In this document: positions 23,141-31,828 of the stretch, in pieces
How the letters are laid out: each line of letters begins with the position of its first letter
How positions within the stretch are numbered: position 1 is the stretch's first letter
Source of the DNA: Scandinavium lactucae
GTDB taxonomy: Bacteria > Pseudomonadota > Gammaproteobacteria > Enterobacterales > Enterobacteriaceae
Reading direction: 5' to 3'
DNA: 64,000 bases
Assembly: GCF_033843265.1 (NCBI RefSeq)
Contig: NZ_JAWXRD010000034.1
Span: forward strand, 1-64,000
Notes under the pieces: model-generated
Told to the model about the DNA's origin: nothing
What the model saw: the letters and a program-made list of their open reading frames with translations, nothing else
The model's database searches: none
Made by a program: the position numbers and the translations under genes

Positions 23141-25843
23141 TTAATCTCGTGAATCCGCTGAGACCTGGCGCTGTGCCAATGTCTCCGGAAGTAAATTTTC
23201 AGGAAGCTCGGCGGGTGTTATTGGCGAGCAGCGTGTTTCGCCGATATAACGCACCACATCGCGTTTAGACTCTACTTTCACCGGGCACTGATACAGCGTG
23301 TTGTTATTTTTCAAATAGAGGTTTTTCGGCTGCTGGGTCAGTTCGGCGGTGAAACCACCGTCTTCTTCAGCGATAAAGGCGTGTGCATTCAACATTTTGC
23401 CTTCGATCAGCGGTTGACCTGTGGAGGTAAGCAGCGTACCGATGTAGGTATAGTGGGATTCCATCTGTACCTCGCGAACCTTCATCTTACCCGGCAACAG
23501 GAACACCGATTGGTTACCCGCTCCACGGGTAATGTCGACCATGCTGGTTTGACGTGGGTCGTTGTTCTCATTCACGGAAACCTTGTCAGCCTCAAATCCA
23601 TTGACCGGGAACAACGCTTTACTGCCCTGGCTCATTTGCGCGGAGCCACCGCCGTCAACGTCAACGTTTACTAAGGCATCGTTATCTTCATTTGCTTCGT
23701 CGTCGGTCTTAACTTCGACCGCGACCGCAGCACCTGGGGAATTAGTTCCTGCTGGACCCCAGAAAAAGCCAGAACGTGATAAGGCCATCGACGAACTGTA
23801 GCTGCCACTGAATGCTGCCTGGTGGGTTTGCTGTGTGCGATCGTAACTGTCTGATAGCGTGGCCGAGGCGTCGCCGTACTGACCATTAATATGCCCATGC
23901 ACGTCGGCGTTCATATTGGTGTTATTGTTGCCACCCACGGTCACGCCTATCTGTTGTTGATTGTTATCGCCCCAGTTCCAGTCCTGCGTTGCCGAATAAT
24001 TGAACTCATCGTCACCGGATTGGCTGCTTTGATAATCGGTGCTGACTGACGTATGGCTGGCGCGGCCCTCGGTGTTGGCAGGTGTACTGCGTGTCAGGGT
24101 AAAACCAAGGTAAACGCCTTTATCATCATTGGCATCATCATCGCCGGTGCGGTTATACGCTCCCAAACGCGTACTGACTGACATGCCTTTCCACAGGAAG
24201 CTGCGGTTAAGCGTCAACTGCACCGTGCGAGAAGAAGAATCGGCTTGTGTTGCGTTGGCCATGTTGTCTTCAAAAGAGCGTGAAGTATCATAGTTATTAT
24301 TGGTCAGGCTGGTGTTGGTATTGAGCGTATAGCCCAGAGACACCGACCATTCTTTTATCGGTACTGCAACCGTGGCATTCAGGGTCTCGTAGCACCCGAT
24401 ATCGGCATAATCCTGACGGTCACTCCCCGTTGTGCACTCGTTGCCATAGGCCGCGTTACGATACGCACTGAGGGATACACCATCGCTGTAACTGAGCTGT
24501 TCGGAGTCACCTTTTGTACCGTCGCTGCCGGTCAGAAGGTTGGTCTGAATATCAAGCACACCGTCTAATAATCGATTATCAAAGCCGTGTGTCCATTCGA
24601 CACCGCCTTCAACAAAATGCTGATCGGCTATCTTCGCCACCCCTGCGGTTAACGTAGTCGACGTTCCGACGGGCAGACGAACGCCCGCCTGAAAAGCACT
24701 CTCATTATCAGTTTCATCGTGAGCACTTTCGTTACTGCTGACCTGACTGGCCACTTTGCCACCCTGAATAAACCACTGCATATGGCCATCCCCGATGCCG
24801 CCGGTTCGGCTGAAGGGTTGTACTTCGGTACGCGCCAGGGTGTTATCTTCGTATACTTTTAGCGTAACGCTGTAGCTACCAGCCGGAAAATTACCGGTAT
24901 CAAGCGTGTTGGAGCCGCTATTGAGATAAAAGGTGCCAAGGAGCTGATTACCGCGATAGGCATCTACGCGGGATTTGCGCGACAGCAGAATGACAAGGGG
25001 TGAGCCTTTGCTGGCTTCCTCTCTGTTCAGGTAACTCAAGGAACTGCCAGCTCGTACGCCGTCGATGGCACCTAAGGGCAGCATACTGAAGCTGATATTG
25101 CCCCCCAGATTGCTGGATAAATCGCGGGAGTCCATACGCCCGACCTGGACGTAATGACGTTGGCCCAGGCTCTGGCGATAGTAAAAATCATCCACATTGA
25201 CGGTTTGATCGGTAGCATCGTCGTTGCGATACGCATTCAGTGACCAGTCAAAACCGACATAACCGTTGGTCAGAATGCCGAGCGCACCTGCGCCTTGCAG
25301 TGAGAGGTTGCTGTACTCTTTTTCGGCGACCACATTGAGCGTTTGTTGATGGATAAAGGCGTTTTCGGTTTCGCGAGTGGGAGTGTAATAAAGCGCATGT
25401 TTATCCCCCTCTGGTAACAGTTTTTTGTCAACAAACACGCTGACTTTTGCATCGTTTTCATCATAAATGATCGCCAGTTTGTCGGTGGCAAGAAAGCCGC
25501 ATCCTGTCGCGTTGTTGTTACTGCCACAAGCAAGATTGCCATTGCGAGCTAGCGGTAGTGTCATCGCATCGGCCAGTTGTTTATATTCCTGGCTTTCTTT
25601 TTTTATGGGTAGGTTCAAAGCGTTCAGCACATCCAGTGGCTTTACAAACTGTACGGTCTCAAGTGTGACATTGGCTTCAAACAGGCCCGCTGATTGGCCC
25701 AATAAATTGACATCAATCCAGACTTTTTGCCCGGTAACGAGTTCTTCAAAACCGGGAGGCACATCTGATGCAGCGAAAGCGGTGGCTCCGAACAAGGCGA
25801 AATGAATAGCGAGGCAGCAAAAAGATGCTTTCCATGAACTCAT
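23141..25843 (-). CDS. Class 5 fimbrial outer-membrane usher (CfaC/TcfC-like)
   Basis: A 900-aa usher with a signal peptide to about TAFA (residue 24). An N-terminal chaperone-binding domain precedes a long beta-barrel rich in alternating Tyr/Ser/Asn strands. The C-terminal region includes the E-set-like segment seen in TcfC. The length and the DVPPGFEELVTGQKVWIDV N-terminus are typical of alternate (alpha-clade) ushers rather than FimD-type ushers. It lies between pilin and tip genes, as in cfaABCE. A leader hairpin separates it from the pilin gene. Confidence 0.92.
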   Translation of the reverse strand: MSSWKASFCCLAIHFALFGATAFAASDVPPGFEELVTGQKVWIDVNLLGQSAGLFEANVTLETVQFVKPLDVLNALNLPIKKESQEYKQLADAMTLPLARNGNLACGSNNNATGCGFLATDKLAIIYDENDAKVSVFVDKKLLPEGDKHALYYTPTRETENAFIHQQTLNVVAEKEYSNLSLQGAGALGILTNGYVGFDWSLNAYRNDDATDQTVNVDDFYYRQSLGQRHYVQVGRMDSRDLSSNLGGNISFSMLPLGAIDGVRAGSSLSYLNREEASKGSPLVILLSRKSRVDAYRGNQLLGTFYLNSGSNTLDTGNFPAGSYSVTLKVYEDNTLARTEVQPFSRTGGIGDGHMQWFIQGGKVASQVSSNESAHDETDNESAFQAGVRLPVGTSTTLTAGVAKIADQHFVEGGVEWTHGFDNRLLDGVLDIQTNLLTGSDGTKGDSEQLSYSDGVSLSAYRNAAYGNECTTGSDRQDYADIGCYETLNATVAVPIKEWSVSLGYTLNTNTSLTNNNYDTSRSFEDNMANATQADSSSRTVQLTLNRSFLWKGMSVSTRLGAYNRTGDDDANDDKGVYLGFTLTRSTPANTEGRASHTSVSTDYQSSQSGDDEFNYSATQDWNWGDNNQQQIGVTVGGNNNTNMNADVHGHINGQYGDASATLSDSYDRTQQTHQAAFSGSYSSSMALSRSGFFWGPAGTNSPGAAVAVEVKTDDEANEDNDALVNVDVDGGGSAQMSQGSKALFPVNGFEADKVSVNENNDPRQTSMVDITRGAGNQSVFLLPGKMKVREVQMESHYTYIGTLLTSTGQPLIEGKMLNAHAFIAEEDGGFTAELTQQPKNLYLKNNNTLYQCPVKVESKRDVVRYIGETRCSPITPAELPENLLPETLAQRQVSADSRD

Positions 25844-25868
25844 ACATTTCCTCTTTTCGGAAAAATTT

Positions 25869-25911
25869 CAAAAAAAAACCTGCCACCCCGAAGTCGATAA
25901 GGGGGCAGGTT
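25869..25911 (-). terminator. Partial terminator between pilin and usher genes
   Basis: On the minus strand, AACCTGCCCCC pairs with a GGGG-containing GGCAGGTT arm and runs into T8. It sits 26 nt after the pilin stop, where pilus operons commonly cut readthrough so that the major subunit is in excess. Confidence 0.8.
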
Positions 25912-25936
25912 GGATGACAAATAATCAGGGCAAAAC

Positions 25937-26431
25937 TTATTCAGTCGCCTGAGTAAGAACCAGAGACACCATGCCGGTGTAGTTACCTGAGTTTAATGGC
26001 TCGGTGGTCGCCTGAATAATTTCCAGTGGCAGGGTGACAGAACCTTGATCCACTTCCCCTGTAGGGAACAGGGTCGCGGAATCCAGAGTGGATGGGGCCG
26101 GCGTAATGGCCTGGGTACCCAATTTCACGGCCAGCGTGGCTGTACCGCTCCCGGTGGTATTGGTCAGAACAGGTGTGGCTGCGAGGCGGGCTTTAATATC
26201 TTTGCCTGCATCGTTTGACCAAATCTTAGTCTCCAGAGTGGTCGGAGCCAGACCTACGCCCGGGGTATACTGCATTTCGACACTGGAAGGTAACGGTTGA
26301 CCGTCTGACAAAGTCATATCCAGGGTTGAATCCACGGTGGCATTCACTGTGATATCTTTCTCAACGGCAAAAGCATTTACTGCAACACCAAAAGCGATAG
26401 CCGCAATAACTGATTTCATAACAGCGTTCAT
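25937..26431 (-). CDS. CS1/CFA-I-type fimbrial major subunit
   Basis: A 164-aa pilin of the CS1 (class 5) family. The signal peptide ends NAFA. The mature protein begins VEKDITVNATVD, near-identical to the VEKNITV start of CFA/I CfaB that supplies the donor strand. The C-terminus LNSGNYTGMVSLVLTQ is the family's last strand. It has no cysteines, as expected for this class and unlike FimA-type pilins. AAGGA precedes the ATG. A short inverted repeat (26461-26475) lies in its leader. Confidence 0.93.
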   Translation of the reverse strand: MNAVMKSVIAAIAFGVAVNAFAVEKDITVNATVDSTLDMTLSDGQPLPSSVEMQYTPGVGLAPTTLETKIWSNDAGKDIKARLAATPVLTNTTGSGTATLAVKLGTQAITPAPSTLDSATLFPTGEVDQGSVTLPLEIIQATTEPLNSGNYTGMVSLVLTQATE

Positions 26432-26527
26432 AATAAAATTCCTTTAGATGAAGTTGATTTGCACAGTCACTGTGCATGAGAGTTTTTAAAAACAATGTGA
26501 TAAATAAAATAACCAAGGGTTTTTTAT

Positions 26528-27259
26528 TTAGGACACTGCAAATTCCTTTTTAGCCGAAGTCTTCTCTACCCAGTTATGATATTCCACTTTAATCACACCT
26601 GGTGATGTGATCGAGAAGGATGCGGGTAGTGTGAAAGATTGCTGTGGGTAAATCTTTTTGGTCATCGGCGTCCATTTACATCCAGTATCGCTATTCTGAG
26701 CTGGACATAATCCTATGCGAGATAATTCAATGTGAATTGTCCCTGTGTTATCGATACGCCTTTGCTGCGCATCAAATGTAAAGTTTATTTCTGGTTTCTG
26801 TGGTGGAACAAAAACCAACGCGCCCCAACTAATATTCACTCCAACTTTGTTCTTCACATTGGTGGTATCAGGCGCTTGTTCATTATCCAGGCTGGTGATT
26901 GGGCTGAAGTAGATGCGATAGACCTGTTCTGTTGTCGGTGTCTGCATATTGACGAGACGTGTAATGCGCGTTGTGCCGCCCGCTAATGCAAATTTTTCCG
27001 GAGTAATCACCAGGTTTTGGCTGTCACTTTTTGTCGCCTCTATCTCTTTCTCCTGGGGAGTTCCTGGGTTATTAATTTTTTTTATCGCAGCTTTGACATA
27101 TTCAGTCTGCTTTGATCCGGAGATAACTTTAATTTGCCCGGCACCATGCTCATTCATTTTTACAGACATCGGGTAAACGGTAATGGCTGCAAATGCAGAG
27201 GAAGATATAAGCAGTCCTGCCACAGTGGCACTGGACGTGAAGCGTAAAAAGTTATTCAT
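26528..27259 (-). CDS. Class 5 fimbrial periplasmic chaperone (first copy, CfaA/CooB-like)
   Basis: A 243-aa exported chaperone and first gene of the operon, as in cfaA/cooB. The signal peptide ends SAFA (residue 24). Conserved family blocks are ITVYPMSVKMNEHGAGQIKV, LVITPEKFALAGGTTRITRLVN and SWGALVFVPPQKPEI; two Cys near residues 187 and 196 probably pair. It lies 96 bp before the pilin gene. The gene and the 565 bp upstream of it are AT-rich compared with the flanking core genes. Confidence 0.9.
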   Translation of the reverse strand: MNNFLRFTSSATVAGLLISSSAFAAITVYPMSVKMNEHGAGQIKVISGSKQTEYVKAAIKKINNPGTPQEKEIEATKSDSQNLVITPEKFALAGGTTRITRLVNMQTPTTEQVYRIYFSPITSLDNEQAPDTTNVKNKVGVNISWGALVFVPPQKPEINFTFDAQQRRIDNTGTIHIELSRIGLCPAQNSDTGCKWTPMTKKIYPQQSFTLPASFSITSPGVIKVEYHNWVEKTSAKKEFAVS

Positions 27260-27766
27260 GTTTGGATTGCACTCATTACAAAATAATTATTAATTCCATT
27301 CTGGAGTGTTAACTATTCTAATTCAGGATGCTTTTCGCTGACTGATGATACTCTCAATACGGAGTGGGAAAACATCTTGAATTATTGGTCAGTCCGTTGT
27401 GTGAGATGAATCATACATATTTAATATGATTTAGGAAAGCGACTGGATTTCCGTGAATGAAATTTGACTCAATGCACGGACAAAAAATAACATAATGGAT
27501 ACCTACGTTGTATCCATCATCATGATGAATGCTAAAGATTAATTTTAGGCGGGGGAGGGTTATGTTAATGAAGTGTTCTTTCGGTTATTTGGTTATTAAT
27601 TTATCTTAATAAATAATGAAGTTAAAAGAGATGGATTCCATCCTATATCCCATTTGTAGTTTTGATTTACAACTTTGATTTAAAATCAACGGGTTATGGC
27701 TGTTGATCCCTGCTGTTATATTGATGGTGTCTATAATGGGGTTCGCCATTCACATCTCAGGGATCG
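27260..27766. promoter_or_regulatory. AT-rich region upstream of fimbrial operon
   Basis: About 500 bp with no convincing gene. It must carry the fimbrial promoter. It holds an 8-bp perfect inverted repeat ATGGATAC/GTATCCAT with a 7-bp spacer (27495-27517), directly followed by the palindrome CATCATGATG (27518-27527). A TTTGATTTA direct repeat lies near 27660-27685. On the plus strand a 15-codon ORF (27562-27609) follows an unusually strong ribosome site but cannot be called a gene. No regulator gene is adjacent. Confidence 0.45.
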
Positions 27767-27767
27767 A

Positions 27768-27795
27768 CGGTGAGGCCTTCAAACAGGCCTCACCG
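27768..27795. repeat. Inverted repeat downstream of yniA
   Basis: CGGTGAGGCCT (27768-27778) and AGGCCTCACCG (27785-27795) form an 11-bp perfect stem with a 6-nt loop, 29 nt past the yniA stop. Neither strand has a U-tract, so it is not a standard terminator. It may stabilise the yniA 3' end or separate it from the fimbrial operon on the same strand. Confidence 0.65.
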
Positions 27796-27824
27796 TGAGA
27801 ACATTGACGTCATAAGAATGCTCT

Positions 27825-28682
27825 TTATGCGGCCAGTACCCGGTCCAGCGCTTTTTGCGCATTGACCAGGTGCTGTCCCCCAAACAAAATCGCGCGGTTG
27901 AGCAGCGTATACAGTTGATACACCGGCTGACGTTCAAGGAAGTCTGGTGGCAGCGGGGACACCGACTGATACCCATCGTAGATTTGCGGCGGTTGTTCGG
28001 GGTGAAGTGGCAGCATTGCCAAATCACACTCTCGGTCGCCCCAATAGCAAGCCGGGTCGAAAATATAGGGACCGGAAGGCCCAAGCGCGCAGTTACCAGA
28101 CCACAAATCGCCGTGGAGTAAAGATGCCTGAGGTTGATGAGAGCTTAACCGCTGATGGATGTGCTCAACGATGCTATCAATATTGCCGAAGGCTAAGCCT
28201 TTCTCCGCCGCGAGTTCTAGCTGCCAGCCGATGCGCTGTTCTGCAAAGAACGTCGACCAACGGCGCTGCCAGGTATTGGGTTGGGGTGTGGTGGAAATGT
28301 CATTGTCGAAGTCGAGGCCGAACTGCGGCTGATCGCTCCATTGATGAAGGTGTGCTAACTGCTGGCCCAGTAAAAACGCATTATGGGCATCCAGCGGGCG
28401 GGGAGGGAGAAATTCCATCACCACGAAGCTGTAATCGCGGTCGCTGCCCACGGCGTACACCTCGGGTACGGCGACGGTGTTACTGCGTGAAAGCAGCTCG
28501 AGTTGATCGGCCTCCGCAGTGAAGATGGGCAACATGGCCCGCTCATCGCATTTGACGAAATAATCCTGACCGCTAATGCGCAAATGCCAGGCAGCATGTA
28601 TTTCGCCCCCCGGCAACTCGGTGCGCAGCTCGATTTCGCCGTCTCCGTGCTCTTTCAACAGGCTACAGATCGCTTGCCACAT
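27825..28682 (-). CDS. yniA: Fructosamine kinase family protein YniA
   Basis: A 285-aa kinase-fold protein related to fructosamine-3-kinases, which phosphorylate ketoamine adducts on proteins so that they fall off. Catalytic-loop LLHGDLWSGNCA and metal-binding FDPACYWGDRECDLA are intact. The E. coli substrate is not settled. The start at 28682 follows GGGGAGAGA and gives the E. coli N-terminus MWQAI, so an upstream alternative is rejected. In K-12 the next gene is yniB, which is absent here. Confidence 0.94.
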   Translation of the reverse strand: MWQAICSLLKEHGDGEIELRTELPGGEIHAAWHLRISGQDYFVKCDERAMLPIFTAEADQLELLSRSNTVAVPEVYAVGSDRDYSFVVMEFLPPRPLDAHNAFLLGQQLAHLHQWSDQPQFGLDFDNDISTTPQPNTWQRRWSTFFAEQRIGWQLELAAEKGLAFGNIDSIVEHIHQRLSSHQPQASLLHGDLWSGNCALGPSGPYIFDPACYWGDRECDLAMLPLHPEQPPQIYDGYQSVSPLPPDFLERQPVYQLYTLLNRAILFGGQHLVNAQKALDRVLAA

Positions 28683-28769
28683 GCTCTCTCTCCCCATGTT
28701 TTCTGCCAGATCATAAGGTTAGTGCATAAATGCAGTGGAAAAACTCGAACTGACGCACAACTGTGCGTT

Positions 28770-29072
28770 TTAACGTGTCGTATTGGTCGCGTTATTTTGC
28801 AACCAGTGCTCAAACGTCACAATATTGACATCAGGCCGCTGTCCGATCGCCGTCTCTGCCAGACCCACTGTCAGGGCTTTAATATCGTCTTCACTTTGTG
28901 GGCTGACAAGTCCGAAGGTATTGATACCCAGATCGTGTACTTTACCGTCGTCGTCGCTCAGCGTCAGGGTAAACCCCGCGCGCGTCAGATGATTGTTTAA
29001 CTCATTGATTTCGGTCAGCGTCCGTTCATGAAAATTGACCGTCACCACATAACGCGTGATATCACCGCTCAT
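28770..29072 (-). CDS. ydiZ: GhoS-like small protein YdiZ
   Basis: A 100-aa protein of the family that includes the GhoS antitoxin endoribonuclease (ferredoxin-like, Cas2-related fold). YdiZ itself has no demonstrated activity. The sequence follows E. coli YdiZ: MSGDITRYVVTVNFHE at the start and GINTFGLVSPQSEDDIKAL in the middle. The start is at 29072 after CGAGG. No ghoT-like toxin gene is adjacent, so a toxin-antitoxin role here is unlikely. It sits between yniA and pfkB, as in K-12. Confidence 0.85.
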   Translation of the reverse strand: MSGDITRYVVTVNFHERTLTEINELNNHLTRAGFTLTLSDDDGKVHDLGINTFGLVSPQSEDDIKALTVGLAETAIGQRPDVNIVTFEHWLQNNATNTTR

Positions 29073-29167
29073 CAGCAACCTCGTTGTTAACAATGGAGTT
29101 TTGATAGCATAGTCGATTACCCACATTTTTCGACTCCCGCCACGTTAGCAGCGGGAGCCTACCGGCA

Positions 29168-30100
29168 TCAATGTCGGCAAAGATAATCATAAATGTTGCG
29201 CGTATTTTCCAGGGAGCACAAACGGGTGCCCTGATTGATGGTTGCGGCACTACCCGCGGCTACACCGTAGCGAATCATTTCATCCAGCGGGGCATTTTCG
29301 GCGAGTTTCAGCGTCATCGCGCCGACCATGCTGTCACCCGCTCCGACAGTACTTTGGCTTTTGACCGGGGGCGGAACCACCTGCACGCTGCCGCTGGCAT
29401 CGACGCCCAACGCACCCTGTGGCCCCAGTGAGACCACCACGCGTTTCGCCTTGCCGCTGCGAACGATCTCCTCGGCCGCTTTACGCACGTCATCCGGTTG
29501 GGTTAATTCCCGCTGCACCAGGGCGCTGAGCTCTTTTTGGTTCGGCTTCACCAGTTCAATCGCGCCGACTTCAAGCGCAGCGGCCAATGCGTCACCGGAA
29601 CTGTCGACCACGCAGCGGATCCCATGCTGTTGCGCGGAACGAATCAACGCGACCAGGTTTGATACTTCCACTCCCGGCGGCAGGCTCCCGCTGACAACTA
29701 AAATTGCGCCAACTTCTATTTGCAGCACCTTATGTTCGAGCTGATGGAATTCTTCTGTACTTAACGTCGCCCCCGGCATGACGAAGCGGTACTGTTCGCC
29801 GCTGGTCTCCACATGCACGTGCAGGTTTTGACGCGTCCAGTCATGGGCTTGCACTGCATCGACAGGAACGTGCTCATCGGCCAACAACGATACCAGATGT
29901 TCCCCCGTGGCACCGCCTGCCGGGAAAATCGCCGTAGCCTCCCCGCCCAGAAAGGTAATCGCCCGGGCGACGTTGATTCCGCCCCCGCCGGGTTCAAAAA
30001 TGGGGGCGCTACAGCGGAGTTTACCTTCTGGATAGATTTGCGGCGTCTGCGTTGCGCTGTCGAGGGACGGTGCCAGCGTAAGCGTATAGATTTTAACCAT
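29168..30100 (-). CDS. pfkB: 6-phosphofructokinase isozyme II (PfkB)
   Basis: The minor phosphofructokinase, a ribokinase-family enzyme that makes fructose-1,6-bisphosphate from fructose-6-phosphate and ATP. It has 310 aa (E. coli 309). Substrate motif EPGGGGINVARA lies near residue 36. The anion hole and catalytic Asp are in TVGAGDSMVGA, with D256. The KPNQKE nucleotide/allosteric region is intact. A strong GGAGGTAATCG precedes the start. Confidence 0.97.
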   Translation of the reverse strand: MVKIYTLTLAPSLDSATQTPQIYPEGKLRCSAPIFEPGGGGINVARAITFLGGEATAIFPAGGATGEHLVSLLADEHVPVDAVQAHDWTRQNLHVHVETSGEQYRFVMPGATLSTEEFHQLEHKVLQIEVGAILVVSGSLPPGVEVSNLVALIRSAQQHGIRCVVDSSGDALAAALEVGAIELVKPNQKELSALVQRELTQPDDVRKAAEEIVRSGKAKRVVVSLGPQGALGVDASGSVQVVPPPVKSQSTVGAGDSMVGAMTLKLAENAPLDEMIRYGVAAGSAATINQGTRLCSLENTRNIYDYLCRH

Positions 30101-30294
30101 TCGATTACCTCCATTTATGACCCTGACGAGTCGCCGATTTAATGGCTAGCGCTAAGCCTGGCATCTGAAAGCCGTTTAAGAAAGTGACAAGGATATGATT
30201 TTGCGCATTTTTACAATACTTTTTGCCCGGATAGCTATATGAAATAAAAGCTGTTTTGAGATCCTTCTTATTCAAAAAATGAAATAAGAATTCA

Positions 30295-30323
30295 TTGCTA
30301 TGTTATTCACGCCTTTTTATAAT
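30295..30323 (+). promoter_or_regulatory. ydiY promoter
   Basis: -35 TTGCTA (30295-30300), a 17-bp spacer and a perfect -10 TATAAT (30318-30323). Transcription should start near 30330, giving a leader of about 87 nt. Confidence 0.75.
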
Positions 30324-30372
30324 TTGTTACCTTTCTTAGGACCGCCTGTCGTTGATCCTCGCGAAAGTTTCC

Positions 30373-30399
30373 GGGACCGTAATGGTCTCTTTTTTTGTT
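30373..30399 (+). promoter_or_regulatory. Terminator-like hairpin in ydiY leader
   Basis: GGGACC (30373-30378) pairs with GGTCTC (30384-30389) over GTAAT and runs into seven T's. It lies downstream of the ydiY promoter and ends about 20 nt before its ATG. An earlier AGGACC at 30338-30343 offers an alternative partner for GGTC. This could be an attenuator. The rest of the pfkB-ydiY gap shows nothing else. Confidence 0.5.
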
Positions 30400-30416
30400 G
30401 TACGGACTCTTAATAA

Positions 30417-31175
30417 ATGAAGCTTTTCAAGACAGTACCCGCAGTTGTAGTTCTGGCGGGGGGCCTTTTTGCGTCATTGCACGCGCTGGCTGATAATACC
30501 GTTTTTACTGTCATGGATGACCCTTCCACGGCGAAGAAACCGTTTGAAGGTAAGATCAACGGGGGTTACCTGGCACAGTCTGGCAATACTAAAAGCTCTT
30601 CCCTGACTGCTGACTCCACGCTAACCTGGTACGGCGACACCACCGCTTGGTCGCTGTGGGGAAATGCCAGCAACACGTCTTCTAACGATGAACGTTCTTC
30701 TGAAACTTATTCAGTCGGCGGTCGTTCGCGTTACAACATGACTGACGCAGATTATTTGTTTGGTCAGGCCAGCTGGCTGACAGACCGTTATAACGGCTAC
30801 CGTCAGCGTGATATTTTCACCGCCGGTTACGGTCGTCAGATCCTCAATGGGCCGGTACACAGCCTGCGTTTTGAATTCGGTCCTGGTGTGCGTTATGACG
30901 AATACACCAATGACGAAACCAAAACTCAGCCGCTGGGTTATGCTTCCGGCACTTACGCCTGGCAGATGACCGACACCACTAAATTCACGCAGGGTCTTTC
31001 GGTATTTGGTGCAGATGACACCACCCTTAACTCCGAGACCGCGCTGGATGTCGCCATCAATGATAATTTTGGTCTGAAAGTGGCCTATAACGTGACCTGG
31101 AACTCCGAACCGCCAGCCTCGGCACCGGAGCATACCGATCGCCGCACCACGGTGACGCTGGGCTACAAGATGTAA
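30417..31175 (+). CDS. ydiY: DUF481 outer-membrane protein YdiY
   Basis: A 252-aa exported beta-barrel of the DUF481 (salt-induced outer membrane protein) family; the E. coli homologue is reported as acid-inducible. The signal peptide ends HALA (about residue 25). Mature alternating aromatic/polar strands include GGYLAQSGNTKSSSLTAD, and the C-terminus VTLGYKM ends in an aromatic strand suited to BAM recognition. It has no strong ribosome site, only GGACTC. It aligns with E. coli YdiY over its full length. Confidence 0.93.
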   Translation: MKLFKTVPAVVVLAGGLFASLHALADNTVFTVMDDPSTAKKPFEGKINGGYLAQSGNTKSSSLTADSTLTWYGDTTAWSLWGNASNTSSNDERSSETYSVGGRSRYNMTDADYLFGQASWLTDRYNGYRQRDIFTAGYGRQILNGPVHSLRFEFGPGVRYDEYTNDETKTQPLGYASGTYAWQMTDTTKFTQGLSVFGADDTTLNSETALDVAINDNFGLKVAYNVTWNSEPPASAPEHTDRRTTVTLGYKM

Positions 31176-31180
31176 TTTTT

Positions 31181-31210
31181 CAGGCCGGAGCAATCCGGCC
31201 TGATTGTTTC
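31181..31210 (+). terminator. ydiY terminator
   Basis: CAGGCCGGA (31181-31189) and TCCGGCCTG (31194-31202) form a 9-bp stem with a tetraloop, followed by a weak ATTGTTTC tract just after the ydiY stop. It also lies 5 bp past the end of the convergent dedA-family gene. Confidence 0.7.
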
Positions 31211-31214
31211 TGCG

Positions 31215-31745
31215 TTATGAGAAAAGATTCGCCAGCCAGGGAATGCCCAGGGCACCAGGTGCCAGAATACCGAATGCCCACACCATCGCCGAGGTGATAT
31301 TGGCGAGCTGGAATTTAGCCGATGGCATTCTGCAAATCCCGGCAACCAGCGGAACGACTGCCCGTAGCGGCCCAAAGAAACGTCCGATAAACACCCCCCA
31401 GGCACCCCAACGCTCAAAAAAAGTATGTCCTCTCTGCACGAGCATCGGCTTGCGCGATAGCGGCCAGACGGTAACTGCGCGGTGGCTATAATGAAAACCA
31501 ATCCACCAGGAAAGCCAGTCACCGACAAATGCTCCCAGTGCCGCCGCCAGCCAGACCGGGAAAAAGCGGAGTTCGCTTTCGCCGATCAGTGCCCCGGTTG
31601 CCAGCAGGATAACCGTCGCGGGCAGCAGTAAAGAAATAAACGCCAGCGATTCTCCAAACGACAGGATGAAGATAACCCCCAGAGCCCATTGCGGGTGGGC
31701 GCTGATAAAATCAGTGATGGTCTGTATCATTCCGGTGAAGTCCAT
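31215..31745 (-). CDS. DedA-family membrane protein
   Basis: A 176-aa inner-membrane protein of the DedA/SNARE-associated family, involved in undecaprenyl-phosphate or phospholipid recycling and membrane-potential homeostasis in other members. It has about four or five hydrophobic segments. Family motifs include an acidic residue in FGESLAFISLLLPAT, GAFVGDWLSWWIG, and FFGPLRAVVPLVAG with the conserved Arg and Pro. It is shorter than YqjA or YghB. GAGGGA precedes the start. It is divergent from the pxpA homologue. I do not know a K-12 counterpart at this place. Confidence 0.88.
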   Translation of the reverse strand: MDFTGMIQTITDFISAHPQWALGVIFILSFGESLAFISLLLPATVILLATGALIGESELRFFPVWLAAALGAFVGDWLSWWIGFHYSHRAVTVWPLSRKPMLVQRGHTFFERWGAWGVFIGRFFGPLRAVVPLVAGICRMPSAKFQLANITSAMVWAFGILAPGALGIPWLANLFS

Positions 31746-31828
31746 TTTTTGTCCCTCGTGGTAAAACGGATGATTCAGTGATACACCGTTAAACCTTAAC
31801 GAAAGCCGAACAGTCTGGAGATCCTCAG

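Noticed and set aside
28770..29072. ydiZ as part of a GhoT/GhoS-type toxin-antitoxin pair
   Set aside because: Only the GhoS-like partner is present; no small hydrophobic toxin ORF lies next to it.
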